Below, in pieces: positions 1 through 9,381 of a stretch of 64,000 bases of DNA. Made by a program: the position numbers and the translations under genes. The first letter of the stretch is position 1, and the number at the start of each line of letters is the position of its first letter. This stretch comes from Heterostelium album PN500. Lineage: Eukaryota > Evosea > Eumycetozoa > Acytosteliales > Acytosteliaceae. The stretch spans positions 1,426,001-1,490,000 of the forward strand of contig NW_008805073.1 of assembly GCF_000004825.1 (NCBI RefSeq), read 5' to 3'. The notes below the pieces were generated by a model. The model saw nothing but the letters and a program-made list of their open reading frames with translations, made no database searches and was not told the DNA's origin.

Positions 1-551
1 AATAAAATAATAAATTTACAATAAATATTTATATTTAATAAAATATGAGTTGAAGTTTCTATTAAGAATTTAAAAAATAAAAAAAAAGAGGCGATTAAAA
101 TATCTTTTATCTAAAGTCTTGACCTCCGAATTCGTAGGTTCCAGAAATTTTTGACTTTCGGATTGTGTCATGATGTATGACGATGAGTTGCTGTTATATC
201 ATTTTACTAAAATTAATGAACTGAAAGTGTTGTTTTATAAATCTTTACAAATAAATAATATTTTGATTGATAAATAAAATGATAATAATAATAATTATAT
301 AATTACAATATAAAAAGATACAATATATTTGAATTCATATGATTTAACTAAAAATTTTTGAACTGTGATTTAATAATATACATATATATATATATATATA
401 TATAACTGGCAATGATATAAGATTATTCAAATAATTATGTTTTTTTTTTTCTTTTTTCGTTTTGGTCGACTGATCGTTTCGTTTAATTTATTTTTTTAAT
501 TTATTTTGAGAAATAACACTCCAAAGTAGAATTAGAATAGATAGAGTTGAA
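1..551. promoter_or_regulatory. Upstream region of DEAD-box helicase gene
   Basis: AT-rich non-coding DNA with a (TA)n run near 382-404, then a T-rich run (440-451) about 100 bp before the helicase start codon, the usual oligo-dT arrangement of dictyostelid promoters. No gene is seen reaching in from the left edge. Confidence 0.4.
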
Positions 552-2623
552 ATGTTTAATTTATTGACAACTAAATCATGTGTAGTTGTTAATAAATGTC
601 ATGGTAGTTTAGTCAATCCACTAACGACTCTATTAAAATCTACAACATCAACTACATCAGTATTCACTAGTAACAATATATATTCATTATCTTTATTTAA
701 CAATAGTTTTGCAACTACATCAACAAACTATGGTAATAACAAAAATAAAAATAGCAATAATAAATCAAAGATATCATCTATTGGTGTAAGAAAGTCAGAT
801 AGATATGAAAAATCAACAAAAGCAAGACAATCCGGTGACAGAAGTAGAGATAAATATTCATCGTCATCATCATCATCATCATCATCGTCATCACCTATAA
901 AGAATAAGAAAAAGATGTTACTTCCGATTTCAAATTCAAAGGATTTTAAGAGTGTTAATAGATTTACACAAAATGCCGCTGGATCTTCATCTATATCACC
1001 ATCATCATCATCAGCTTCAAAGTTGGTAAAACAAAAGGCAAATAAAGTAATTGTTGAACATCCAGATGAAGATGTCACTGTTATACAATCAAAGTCAACT
1101 TTTGTCGATGGTCTGAATCCTGAGCATTCTGGAAGTGGTGCAGCGTTCGCCCGACTCGGTCTAGTGCCAACGCTGGTGCAATCGCTTCGCGAGATGAACA
1201 TTACTATTCCCTCGACCATTCAGCAACTTGCGATACCAGAGATATTGTCAAAGAAATCCGATGTCCTCTTTGTTTCACAAACCGGTACCGGTAAAACACT
1301 TAGCTATCTACTGCCTGTCTTTCAGAATCTAAAGCAATCGGAGCAACGCGAACAAACCGAACTGGAAGCACAACAAGCTGACAAACAGAAGCAACTAGAA
1401 CAACAACTCAGAGACAAAGGTATCGATGATCCAAGTCGATTTGGCATCGATATAGAAGCGAGCTTATCACAGGCCAAAGAGAGAATGCCTGCCAGACCCA
1501 GAGCTATCATTCTCGTGCCAACAAGAGAGTTGGTAAAACAAGTATCTCAAGTCACCAAACAGATTGCACATCATCATAAACTATCATGTACCGGAATAGC
1601 ACGTGGTGGCGGTGAAAACGCTAAACATCTAAAAGATTTCAAAGAGAGACCGATCGATATCGTTGTTTCTACACCCGGTGTATTAATACAATTAATAGAG
1701 AATAGTAAGCAGTATATATATATATATATATAATTAGATATAACATATATATATAAACTAATTACTTACTTTTTTTTAAGAACAAATATTCTTTGGTTAT
1801 TTAGAGTATTTGGTTGTAGATGAAGCAGATTCAATGTTTACAGATGGTAAAGGATTTGATGAAGATATGAAAAAGATATTGACACCTATAGAGTATCGTT
1901 TGATGAATAAGAACATACCCGACTACAAGAATATCTATTCTGTCATTTGTAGTGCAACTTTAACACAGCAGTTGATGAGCACTATCAAATCATTATTCCC
2001 AAGTATCTCAAAGATCTCTACACCCTACATACACAAGTCACTCAACACATTAGAGCAACAATTCATAACAGTTAAAGGTGGTGATAAACATGGTAAGTTT
2101 TAAACTATCCTATACTCATTATTAAAAGCGCTAAAAAACAAAACAATTATCTAATTAACTATTTATTTTTAAAGAGGCATTATTAAGATCAGTTACACCA
2201 TCAAAGAGTAAGAAAATATTGATTTTTTGTAATTCACCAGATTCATGTAGATCTACAGAGCACTTTTTGAATGAGAATGGATTCTCTGTGACTTCATTGC
2301 ACGGCGATATACCCTCGAGGTTGAGACAGAGCAACTGGAAGGAGTTTTCAATGGGTGAGAAACAAATTCTGGTTTGTACAGACATTGCATCGCGTGGTAT
2401 AGATATCAAGTCAGTGGAACATGTCATTCTCTTTGACTTTCCTTCTAATCCTATAGACTATCTTCATCGTATCGGTAGAACTGCACGTGCAGGTCAACGT
2501 GGTGTTGTAACATCTATCATCGGTAAGAAAGATCTAGTATTATCAAACGCAATTCAAGAAGCACTTAAAAGAGGTGATAGTTTAGAATCACTTTCATCAA
2601 ATAAAAGATTAAATAAATATTAA
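552..2623 (+). CDS. DEAD-box RNA helicase, probably mitochondrial (DDX28/Mrh4-like)
   Basis: ATP-dependent RNA helicase of superfamily 2. Three exons join cleanly (552..1704, 1781..2092, 2175..2623; 637 aa). Motifs in order: Q motif (PSTIQQLAIPEIL), Walker A SQTGTGKT at about residues 242-249, PTRELV, TPGVL, DEAD at 398-401, SAT, IFCNS, TDIASRGID and HRIGRTARAG, so all core elements are intact. The first about 190 residues are basic, Ser/Asn-rich and lack acidic residues at the start, fitting a mitochondrial presequence and a disordered linker. A Gln/Glu-rich insert of about 45 residues lies between motifs I and Ia. The choice of a mitochondrial-ribosome type (DDX28, Mrh4) is inference from the presequence and the insert; the helicase call is certain. 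The gene ends 34 bp from the end of the convergent neighbour. Confidence 0.93.
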
Positions 2624-2657
2624 ATAATTTATTTATTAATAATAACACTACATTTGA

Positions 2658-3748
2658 TCAAGTTATCTTTTTACGTTTATTTCCTTCTTTTAATATCTTT
2701 ACTGGTTTAAGATTAATTGTTGTATTACTATTACTATTACTATTATTATTATTATTATTATCATTTGTAGTTGGAAGAAGAGATAGAGGTCTACCTATAA
2801 GTGGGAATTGTAGTTTCTTTGTAGCGTTGAATGCATCGTTTGTGAGTTGTAATAGTTTCTGTAGTGATTGTGGAGTTTCTGTTGAAGATGGTGTTCTAAT
2901 TGCAATTGCCATCAGTGAATGTATTCCCAAAGCACTTCTCAATGAATTGTAACAGCTATTAGGTAGTATGAGATATGGAATATTACGCATCGTAGCCATC
3001 ATCGGTATATGTTCTATCATAACATTACCACCTTGACTAGCCAATTGTGAACATATTATTATTATCTTTATATCATATAATTGTTGTTGCTGCTGCTGTT
3101 CTTGTTGTTTAAATGTAATAGGTAGCTTTTCGAGTGATTTTGTTATTTCATTTATACCTTTAACTATATATGGTTGAATCGATGGTGTTTGCCTCTCTTT
3201 GTTTAGTTGTTCTTCGAGTTGTTTGATCGCTGACTTCTTCTGTTTGGTAAGTGTAGTCACACGCTCTTTGATAGGTTTCATATCGTTTCTAATCTGTTGT
3301 AATTCATTCTCCTTCTCTTTCAAGACGGTATCACTAGTGACAGGCTCTTCTTTCGACGACTGTGTATCTCTCTTTCGTTTCTTAATGTTTGCAACACACT
3401 TTTTATTCTTGACGTAGAGTGTGTTCAGTTTATGTTGAAATTCCAATATATCTTTATGTAGAGTCGCTGCCATCGATTTCTTTTTCATCTTTATATTCAA
3501 GTCATCCCTATAAACAGATTGCAATTCCTCTACTATTTGATTTGCTACATTTTCATCTAAAACATTACTAGTGATGAAACCATTATCAGTAATTAATGAT
3601 AAATATATAATAATGATGAAATTTTACACTGTAAAAAAACAGGAATGTACATTATTACTTACAATTGATCTCCAGTGTCATAAGGAGATGATATTGTATC
3701 TCTAAATACCAAAGGTTTAGGTTTATTTCCTGCTATATTCTTTACCAT
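2658..3748 (-). CDS. L7Ae-fold RNA-binding protein, candidate RNase P/MRP subunit RPP38
   Basis: Two exons fit: 3748..3663 and 3567..2658, 331 aa, with a donor GTAAGT and an acceptor CACTAG. The N-terminal half (residues about 50-150) is charged and predicted coiled coil (KEKENELQQIRND). The segment after a Gln run, about residues 190-270, has the alternating hydrophobic pattern of an L7Ae/L30e domain: IIIICSQLA, then IPYLILP, then ALGIHSLMAIAI. The tail is Asn-rich and ends in a basic stretch (KEGNKRKKIT), suggesting the nucleolus. RPP38 in RNase P/MRP binds RNA through this fold. The fold is moderately supported; the RPP38 identity is an inference that rests on the final strand/helix pattern. 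The nearby helicase is convergent and unrelated. Confidence 0.5.
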
Positions 3749-4271
3749 TGTAACAAACTGTTAAGTTTAAAAACAAATAACCTTTTTTTTAAAAAGTTTT
3801 TGTGATCATGCACAAAAAATTTGGTTTGTTAGCGATGTCATCTTAAATCGGAATCTGGAAGGAAATTAACAACATGCAATATCATTTCATTTGTTTTTGT
3901 AAAAGAAAGCTAACTTGAGGTTTAGTACAATCATTCAATAAAATAATAGAGAATTTATAGATATTTACTTTGATAATAGTGTGTTTTTTTTTCTTATATA
4001 TTTAAGATATTTTCTCAAGACAACTAACAATGGATTGGATTTTTCATTTTGATTAATATCCGAATATTTATCAATCAGATATCTCCAGATATTAATTACT
4101 ATCAAGCTAAATTGAAAGTATCTATTAAAAAATCAAATAAATTTTTAAAACAAAATCCAGATTTATTCTATTTTAATTATTTTATTTTTTTGGTAATCAA
4201 GATATATAAATAGTCTGATTATGTTGGTTTGTGTTTTATTGATGATTAAGATAGATAAATAAATAAAGAAT
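3749..4271. promoter_or_regulatory. Divergent intergenic region
   Basis: Shared upstream region of the L7Ae-like gene (minus) and the ankyrin gene (plus). T-rich blocks and an ATATAAATAG TATA-like box at 4201-4213 lie about 60 bp before the ankyrin start. No further gene seen. Confidence 0.4.
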
Positions 4272-5336
4272 ATGGATAATCAAGTATTTAGTAGTGTATT
4301 TAGTAATGTGGTGTTAAGAAATCATATATTTAAGATGATGAAACACATTCATTCCGATGTTTACAAGTCAGTAGGATACAAATGGGATAGCGTAAAGGAA
4401 ACACCGACACTGCTTGCAACACACAACTACTTTGAAATGCTAAAAGATCTACTCTATCAAATGATCAATGCTAAAAAGAAATGGTTTCATTTTGCTATCG
4501 GCGGTCAATTGGAAAAGAAAGATGTAGAGCTACTGAATTCGACGCTTGCTGCCACCATTGTAGCGGACCGCTTCGAAATCTTTCAATACATACTCGAGCA
4601 GTATAACAATTTCGCTCTAAAGTCATCGTCGACCAACCTCATGGAGTTGGCTGTGAAACACGGTCGTTTGGAAATGGCGAAATACATCGATCATTGGTAC
4701 GACCCAAAGAGTCACAACACATTCTTTAAATACAATCAGCTCGTTGTCTTGGCAGCGGACAGTCAGAACGTCGAACTTTTGAAATGGATTATCACTGTAA
4801 AGATCTTTTCTATCTACTACTCCAAACCCGAGATTAAAGATGTGATATGGGCAGCATTGAGAAAGTCATTGATGAATGCGCGCTTCGATATGGTAAAATA
4901 CCTGATGGGATTGGCTGGCAATTTCGATATCGACTTCCAGGAGATTCACGACAAGCTGTTGGTGGCTGCCGCTGCCAGTGGTAACATCCCTATCATAGAA
5001 TGGTTACAAACTAAAGGATTTCTAATGGATGACCAAACAGAGTATAGTATGACCGCTGCCTATCACGGACATCTAGAACTTGTAAAGTATCTCATTAAGC
5101 ACCGATTGACTAAACTGACAACTCGTACCATGGATTACTCTACTGCCTCTGGCAATTTGGAGCTAGTCAAGTGGCTCCACAATAATTGTACTCAAGGTTG
5201 TACTACTGTTGCTCTCGACACCGCGATGGCATTCAACCAACAAGAGATTGTTCAATGGTTGAAAAACAATAGAACAGAAGGAAGTTCTCCAATTGAATCA
5301 GGTGTATCAGCTTTACAAATACATCATACTAATTAG
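4272..5336 (+). CDS. Ankyrin-repeat protein, dictyostelid family
   Basis: Single-exon gene, 354 aa. The N-terminus carries the family signature seen also in the two genes at 59-63 kb: a hydrophobic helix, then YKWDSVKETPTLLATHNYF. It is followed by degenerate ankyrin-type units of about 30 residues with the core pattern A..G.L.LVKYL or LELVKWLHNN (clear from residue 90 to 340). No catalytic domain is seen. The role is unknown; such repeats bind proteins. It is shorter than its two paralogs (563 and 533 aa), lacking several C-terminal units. The start follows a TATA-like box and oligo-T run. Confidence 0.85.
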   Translation: MDNQVFSSVFSNVVLRNHIFKMMKHIHSDVYKSVGYKWDSVKETPTLLATHNYFEMLKDLLYQMINAKKKWFHFAIGGQLEKKDVELLNSTLAATIVADRFEIFQYILEQYNNFALKSSSTNLMELAVKHGRLEMAKYIDHWYDPKSHNTFFKYNQLVVLAADSQNVELLKWIITVKIFSIYYSKPEIKDVIWAALRKSLMNARFDMVKYLMGLAGNFDIDFQEIHDKLLVAAAASGNIPIIEWLQTKGFLMDDQTEYSMTAAYHGHLELVKYLIKHRLTKLTTRTMDYSTASGNLELVKWLHNNCTQGCTTVALDTAMAFNQQEIVQWLKNNRTEGSSPIESGVSALQIHHTN

Positions 5337-5489
5337 TTTGTATTTATATGTAACTAAGAGAATAAATGAATATTGTACAAATATAATGGTTTTAAAAGAG
5401 TAGTAGACTAATGTTACATAATTTTTATTATTACATCTTTTTGTATATATTAATATAATCGATTATTAATATTTTTACTATTATTTGAT

Positions 5490-5744
5490 TTATAGTACAC
5501 GCATTATATGAACATTTATTTGAAATCTACGAGATGTAACACGCATGGTTGTAGAATTATCGGATTGTTCTATGTTCAATGTATTAATATTATGCAAGTC
5601 TGTACTGGTTTGAAATAGATTGGATTGATTTGATTTTAATTGGAATGAACAAAGTCCTTTAAGATTATCTAAAAGTAAAGAATATTAGTAACTAGAGTTA
5701 CAATTGATTTATTAAAGTAATAGATACATACTAATTAAAGTCAT
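5490..5744 (-). CDS. Small two-exon peptide, 63 aa, unknown
   Basis: A short gene that fits two exons: 5744..5732 (MTLI plus one base) and 5668..5490, with donor GTATGT and acceptor TTTTAG and an uninterrupted frame to TAA. The product is polar, Ser/Thr/Asn-rich (SNQSNLFQTSTDLHN) and has a basic end (TMRVTSRRFQINVHIMRVL). There is no signal peptide and no recognised domain. The MTLI start with a tiny first exon recalls the many small, developmentally expressed dictyostelid peptides, but that comparison is from memory. A TATATAAATAG box lies on the minus strand about 115 bp upstream. Confidence 0.5.
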
Positions 5745-6210
5745 TTTTATAAATATATTGTTTTAATGTAATCGTTAGTTTGAATGTAGAAGATATCTAA
5801 TCTTATTAGTTTTTGTTTATTTTGAATGTTATGTTATCTCTTAGTTCATTCATTCTCTATTTATATATGTTTGTTTTTAAAGGATCAAATGTTTAAAGTA
5901 CACTCTAACATTCAGTTGATCAGTGATGTTTAAACATGTTAAATTACACTAATCAACCTGATTATCCAATTATAATAATATTTGTAATATAGATTATAAT
6001 TTAATTGTAATCTCTTTCGAGTTCATACCGCTGTACAATATTGTTGCCAATCATATCAAGATGTAGAGTAGAGAATTGGCAAACGGCTATTACAACAGAT
6101 AGCCAAGTTGCAACCAGATTAAAAACAAAAACAACTGACAACCTAAATCATTCTATTCAATGATTAAAATTTAATTATAATAATATAAATAAAATTAAAT
6201 CATCATTTAA
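5745..6210. promoter_or_regulatory. Divergent intergenic region
   Basis: Non-coding region between the 63-aa gene (minus) and the signal-peptide exon (plus). Contains TATA-like boxes facing each way (around 5856-5868 and 6178-6190). Nothing else seen. Confidence 0.35.
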
Positions 6211-6301
6211 ATGAAGAACAATCAATTCAAACACCTATCACCTATAATAATCATATTATTATTCATATTAATATTAAGCAATGTTAGTTATGACCTATTA
6301 G
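6211..6301 (+). CDS. Orphan first exon with signal peptide
   Basis: An ATG at 6211 opens 30 codons: a basic start (MKNNQFKH), a long Ile/Leu core (IIIILLFILILS) and a cleavage-like NVSYD, ending at a GTAATT donor. This looks like exon 1 of a secreted protein. No convincing plus-strand continuation exists before the hAT element that begins at 6601, nor after it. Only a short piece (acceptor near 6513, about 13 codons) fits the frame. The gene may have been truncated by the transposon insertion, or it may encode a very short secreted peptide. Confidence 0.35.
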
Positions 6302-6393
6302 GTAATTACCATTTACTCCTATTGCAATTGCAATTGAATCATCTTTGATATCAATGATTGGTTTGAATTGCATGTGTTGTTGCTTTTGATGAC

Positions 6394-6429
6394 GAGGTGT
6401 TGTGTTGTCATTTTATTTTTTAACACCTC
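6394..6429. repeat. Short inverted repeat, G/T-rich
   Basis: GAGGTGTT at 6394-6401 and its complement AACACCTC at 6422-6429 flank a T-rich loop; further GTGTGTG follows at about 6468. G/T-rich boxes are typical of developmental promoters in dictyostelids (GBF sites). Function is inferred only. Confidence 0.3.
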
Positions 6430-6600
6430 ACAACTTACCTCATCTTTCACCAAAAGTGTGTGTTTTTGATAACACAACTACAAAAACAATACAGATTTAC
6501 AATTTTATTTATAGATAACAAATATATCTATCTCAAAATAGTATTCAAATTATAGATTCAGTTGAAGTTATAATAAAAATTAAAAAAAAAACTTTTAATA

Positions 6601-7828
6601 CTGGTTTTTTGAAAAATAAGTTAAAATACTCACTGGTGAGTTAATTTTTCGTTCCCACGAATTCTCAGCCAAACTGCACGTTAGTTAGTTTTGGTTACTT
6701 TTTCAGTTAGTTCATATTAAAATTTAAATTAAAAAAAATTATATTTGAAGCACAATGACTAGTTTATTTGTTAATATCATTTGTAAATAATTTATTTGTT
6801 GTTATTATTGTTGTTGGCATTTGTAAATAAAGATTTGTTGCAATACAATAAGACACAATCTCTTAATGTACTACTTAGCATTGATTGTCTTCTTTCGGAA
6901 AATATATAATTAGCTTTAGAGAATACAGATTCAGAAGGCACAGAAGAAGCAGGAACACACATATATTTGCGAGCAAGTTGAGCAACATATGGAAATAGGT
7001 GATTATTTTGCGACCAGAAAATTGCAGGATTAGAATATTTGCCTAGTCTCTCTTCTTCTTCAGTTACATACTGATAATTGTGGAAATCCATTAATTGCTT
7101 CTTGAGTATATCTACATTAAGCTCTATTGGTTGTGGATCTTTACTATATCTATAAAATGGATTAAATGACACTGGTGATAAATCTATTTGAGGTGTGACT
7201 TTAGCGGGTGATGTTGTTGTAGTAGGTGTTGTATTTGGTAATGTTTCATTGACTGTTACTTTAGACTTGATATCATTGATAAATATGTTCAATTGTTTAT
7301 CGGTTAATGTTAGTTCAATCTTGTTATCATCGGTAGCTTTGATCGGTACAGTAGATATAGATGGTGTTTTTGTTGGTCGGCCAGCACGGCGTTTGGTCTC
7401 TGGATTTTGAACATCTGGGGCAACTGTTACGGTATTGTCCCATATGATCTTTAAATGGGACTTGTATAATGGAGAGAATAATAACGGCAAGACAATTGCA
7501 ATTTAGATAAATCAGGTGAGGATTTGAAGCAAAACACACTTTATAGTGATTTAAACAGTTTTTTACAAAAAAGAGCGAAAAAAAACAAAAATAGGTACTT
7601 TATCTTTATCTTTTATACTATTTAATTTAGATAATAGTAATAAATTATCCATATTTATTAAATAATTTTATTAATTAACTCAATTTTTTTCTAAAATCTC
7701 AATAAAATGAAAATATTTGCAATTATTTGCATTTTTTTGCTCACTGAAAAGTAACGAACTCACTGAAGGGGTAAGTTAGTAAACGTGCCACTAACTAACT
7801 TGAACTCACCCAAATTTGAAAAAACCAG
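6601..7828 (-). mobile_element. hAT-family DNA transposon, internally reduced
   Basis: The ends are inverted copies: CTGGTTTTTT at 6601 and the same sequence read inward from 7828, followed by G/CAAA. Subterminal zones repeat short GTTAGTTAGT motifs in inverted orientation (near 6682 and 7792), the arrangement hAT transposases bind. The flanks TTTTAATA (6593-6600) and TTTTAATT (7833-7840) could be an imperfect 8-bp target duplication, but the right copy sits four bases outside the repeat. Inside is only the C-terminal part of a transposase, so the copy is non-autonomous. Confidence 0.8.
6792..7490 (-). pseudogene. hAT transposase C-terminal fragment (dimerisation domain)
   Basis: Open frame of 232 codons. 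The last about 100 residues are the hAT dimerisation region: NPAIFWSQNNHLFPYVAQLA, then PASSVPSESVFSKA and FSERRQSMLS, in the usual order. The first half is Thr/Pro-rich linker (TTPTTTTSPAKV). The RNase H-like catalytic core and the BED zinc finger that should precede it are absent, so this cannot be an active transposase alone. It might be expressed as a dimerisation-only protein. It lies wholly inside the inverted repeats. Confidence 0.8.
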
Positions 7829-7917
7829 GATGATTTTAATTTTATAATAAATAATAAATTTTTATAACTTAAGTTTTTTATGAATTTTTATTTTAAATTA
7901 TTTTTAAAAATGAGTTA

Positions 7918-8447
7918 TTAATATGAATTATTATTTTTATTAATAACTACCGAGAATGGATTTAAATCAAATAGAGGATTAAAAGAAAGCTCTTTGATAT
8001 GGTGATTGGAAATGATTGAGGTGAATCCAGTTCTAGTATGTGTGAAATATAAGATCCATTGGAATTGTGGGTATAGAATGGTTGATTGATATTTCATTTC
8101 ACTTAAATCTACTTCGCATTGATATGATCCATTGTAAGCAGTTACTGAGAGAATAGTACCATTAATGATTTGTTGGTTCATATCGATTACTCCACATTGA
8201 ATCTGATGTCCTGAATTTGGATAGAAAGGATCCAATGATGTTATCAACTTCGGTCTAGAGTTGTCAAGTATCTTGGCATTGAAAGTATTGATTTGAGTAA
8301 CATAGTTGGTAAAATGATCAGATGTATATCCCTTGACCTCAAATTTTCCTTGAAAAATCGTACCATCTAGTGTTATACTGAGACCAATAATATTCGCAAT
8401 AAAGTAATGATCACCTATATAAATCTCTTGTATCCTCTATAAATGCT
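7918..8447 (-). CDS. Orphan exon of a secreted-type protein, unknown
   Basis: The open frame runs from an acceptor-like TATAG at about 8447 to TAA at 7918, about 175 codons, with no good internal start. The sequence is rich in aromatic, Ser and Asn residues with few charges (DGTIFQGKFEVKGYTS, YNGSYQCEVDL, PQFQWILYF), and has two cysteines, like beta-rich dictyostelid surface proteins. No upstream exon was found: the DNA above 8450 has many stops. It may be the remaining 3' exon of a gene whose front was lost, or a pseudogene. It lies 90 bp from the hAT right end. Confidence 0.4.
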
Positions 8448-9094
8448 ATTATATCGGTTATATTTTCAGCCAAAAGGTATATTGAACTTTAATTGACCTA
8501 ATAATCTAAGGATTTCTTTTCTACAATTGCTTCTACCAATCATAAATAGGATTTTTTTCATTATTTAATGATATTTCGCTCACAACCTTTACTCATCCAA
8601 ACAAAGAGATGACTATTATCTGTAGAGATATTTTGTTATAATTTTATTATATCATCAATACCAAGTCATTATCTTCTTCTGGGTAAGATACCTTCCTCTT
8701 GGTGAGAAGATCGATCTCGATTTCTATTTACTGTCTCACTTTCTTTTTCTGGAAAATTGATACTTTTTTGACATTCATTAGATAGAACATTTAGTCTCTC
8801 TGATCTAGCAATGTGCTCGGCTATATAATCTGTTAATCATCATATTTATTAATACTATCTAAATCAACCTTTAAAACTATTGTTTTAAAATCTTATTATC
8901 GAATATAACTGAGATATAAACAAAATATCTTACTATTTTGGATAAAATTATATGTTAACATAATTTATTTATACATGATATAATAAAAATATATGTTAAC
9001 ATAATTTATTTATACATAACTTAAACTAAAAAATTTAAAAAAAATCTTACCTGGTGTTGTCCGTCTAAGGACAATAGAGTAGCCGCTTAGGCAA
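8448..9094. other. AT-rich intergenic region with a direct repeat
   Basis: No gene seen. Some stretches between 8450 and 8830 are less AT-rich, possibly decayed coding sequence. The direct repeat is listed separately. Confidence 0.4.
8951..9017. repeat. 26-bp perfect direct repeat
   Basis: The sequence beginning TATGTTAACATAATTTATTT occurs at 8951-8976 and again at 8992-9017. It contains the palindrome TATGTTAACATA. Two exact copies 41 bp apart in non-coding DNA suggest slippage or a duplicated protein-binding site. Confidence 0.7.
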
Positions 9095-9364
9095 TGCTAG
9101 TACCTATCAAACAATATCAATAGTATACACCAGCCAACATATGACAACAATAATAATAAAAATAATAAAAGTCAACCAACTACTACTCTATTCCCAGAGG
9201 TCACTCCTATCAATGTTCGCCAATATCCGCTTCCAACTGAACTCTTCCAGTCTAGCCTAGCGTCATCTAAGCTCCCGATCTCCTCTACCATCGTGCCTGG
9301 CCAACCGGATGGAAAACACTTGGCAATCATATGTAAGAATTTCCACGATCGGGACAGGGTGTGA
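9095..9364 (+). other. Open frame of atypical composition, unknown
   Basis: About 90 sense codons without a clear start, ending at a stop near 9364. The last 60 codons (FPEVTPINVRQYPLPTELF ... IVPGQPDGKHLAII) are much more GC-rich than the surroundings, and use codons such as CCG and GCG that neighbouring genes avoid. The front is an Asn run. I recognise no family. The sharp compositional change and position beside a rearranged locus suggest a piece of a mobile element or a displaced exon; neither is shown. Confidence 0.35.
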
Positions 9365-9381
9365 TAGGAATTATTTTTTAT

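Noticed and set aside
728-1219. Minus-strand frame of 163 codons over the helicase
   Set aside because: Shadow of the Ser-rich (TCA repeat) helicase N-terminus; poly-Asp and no domain.
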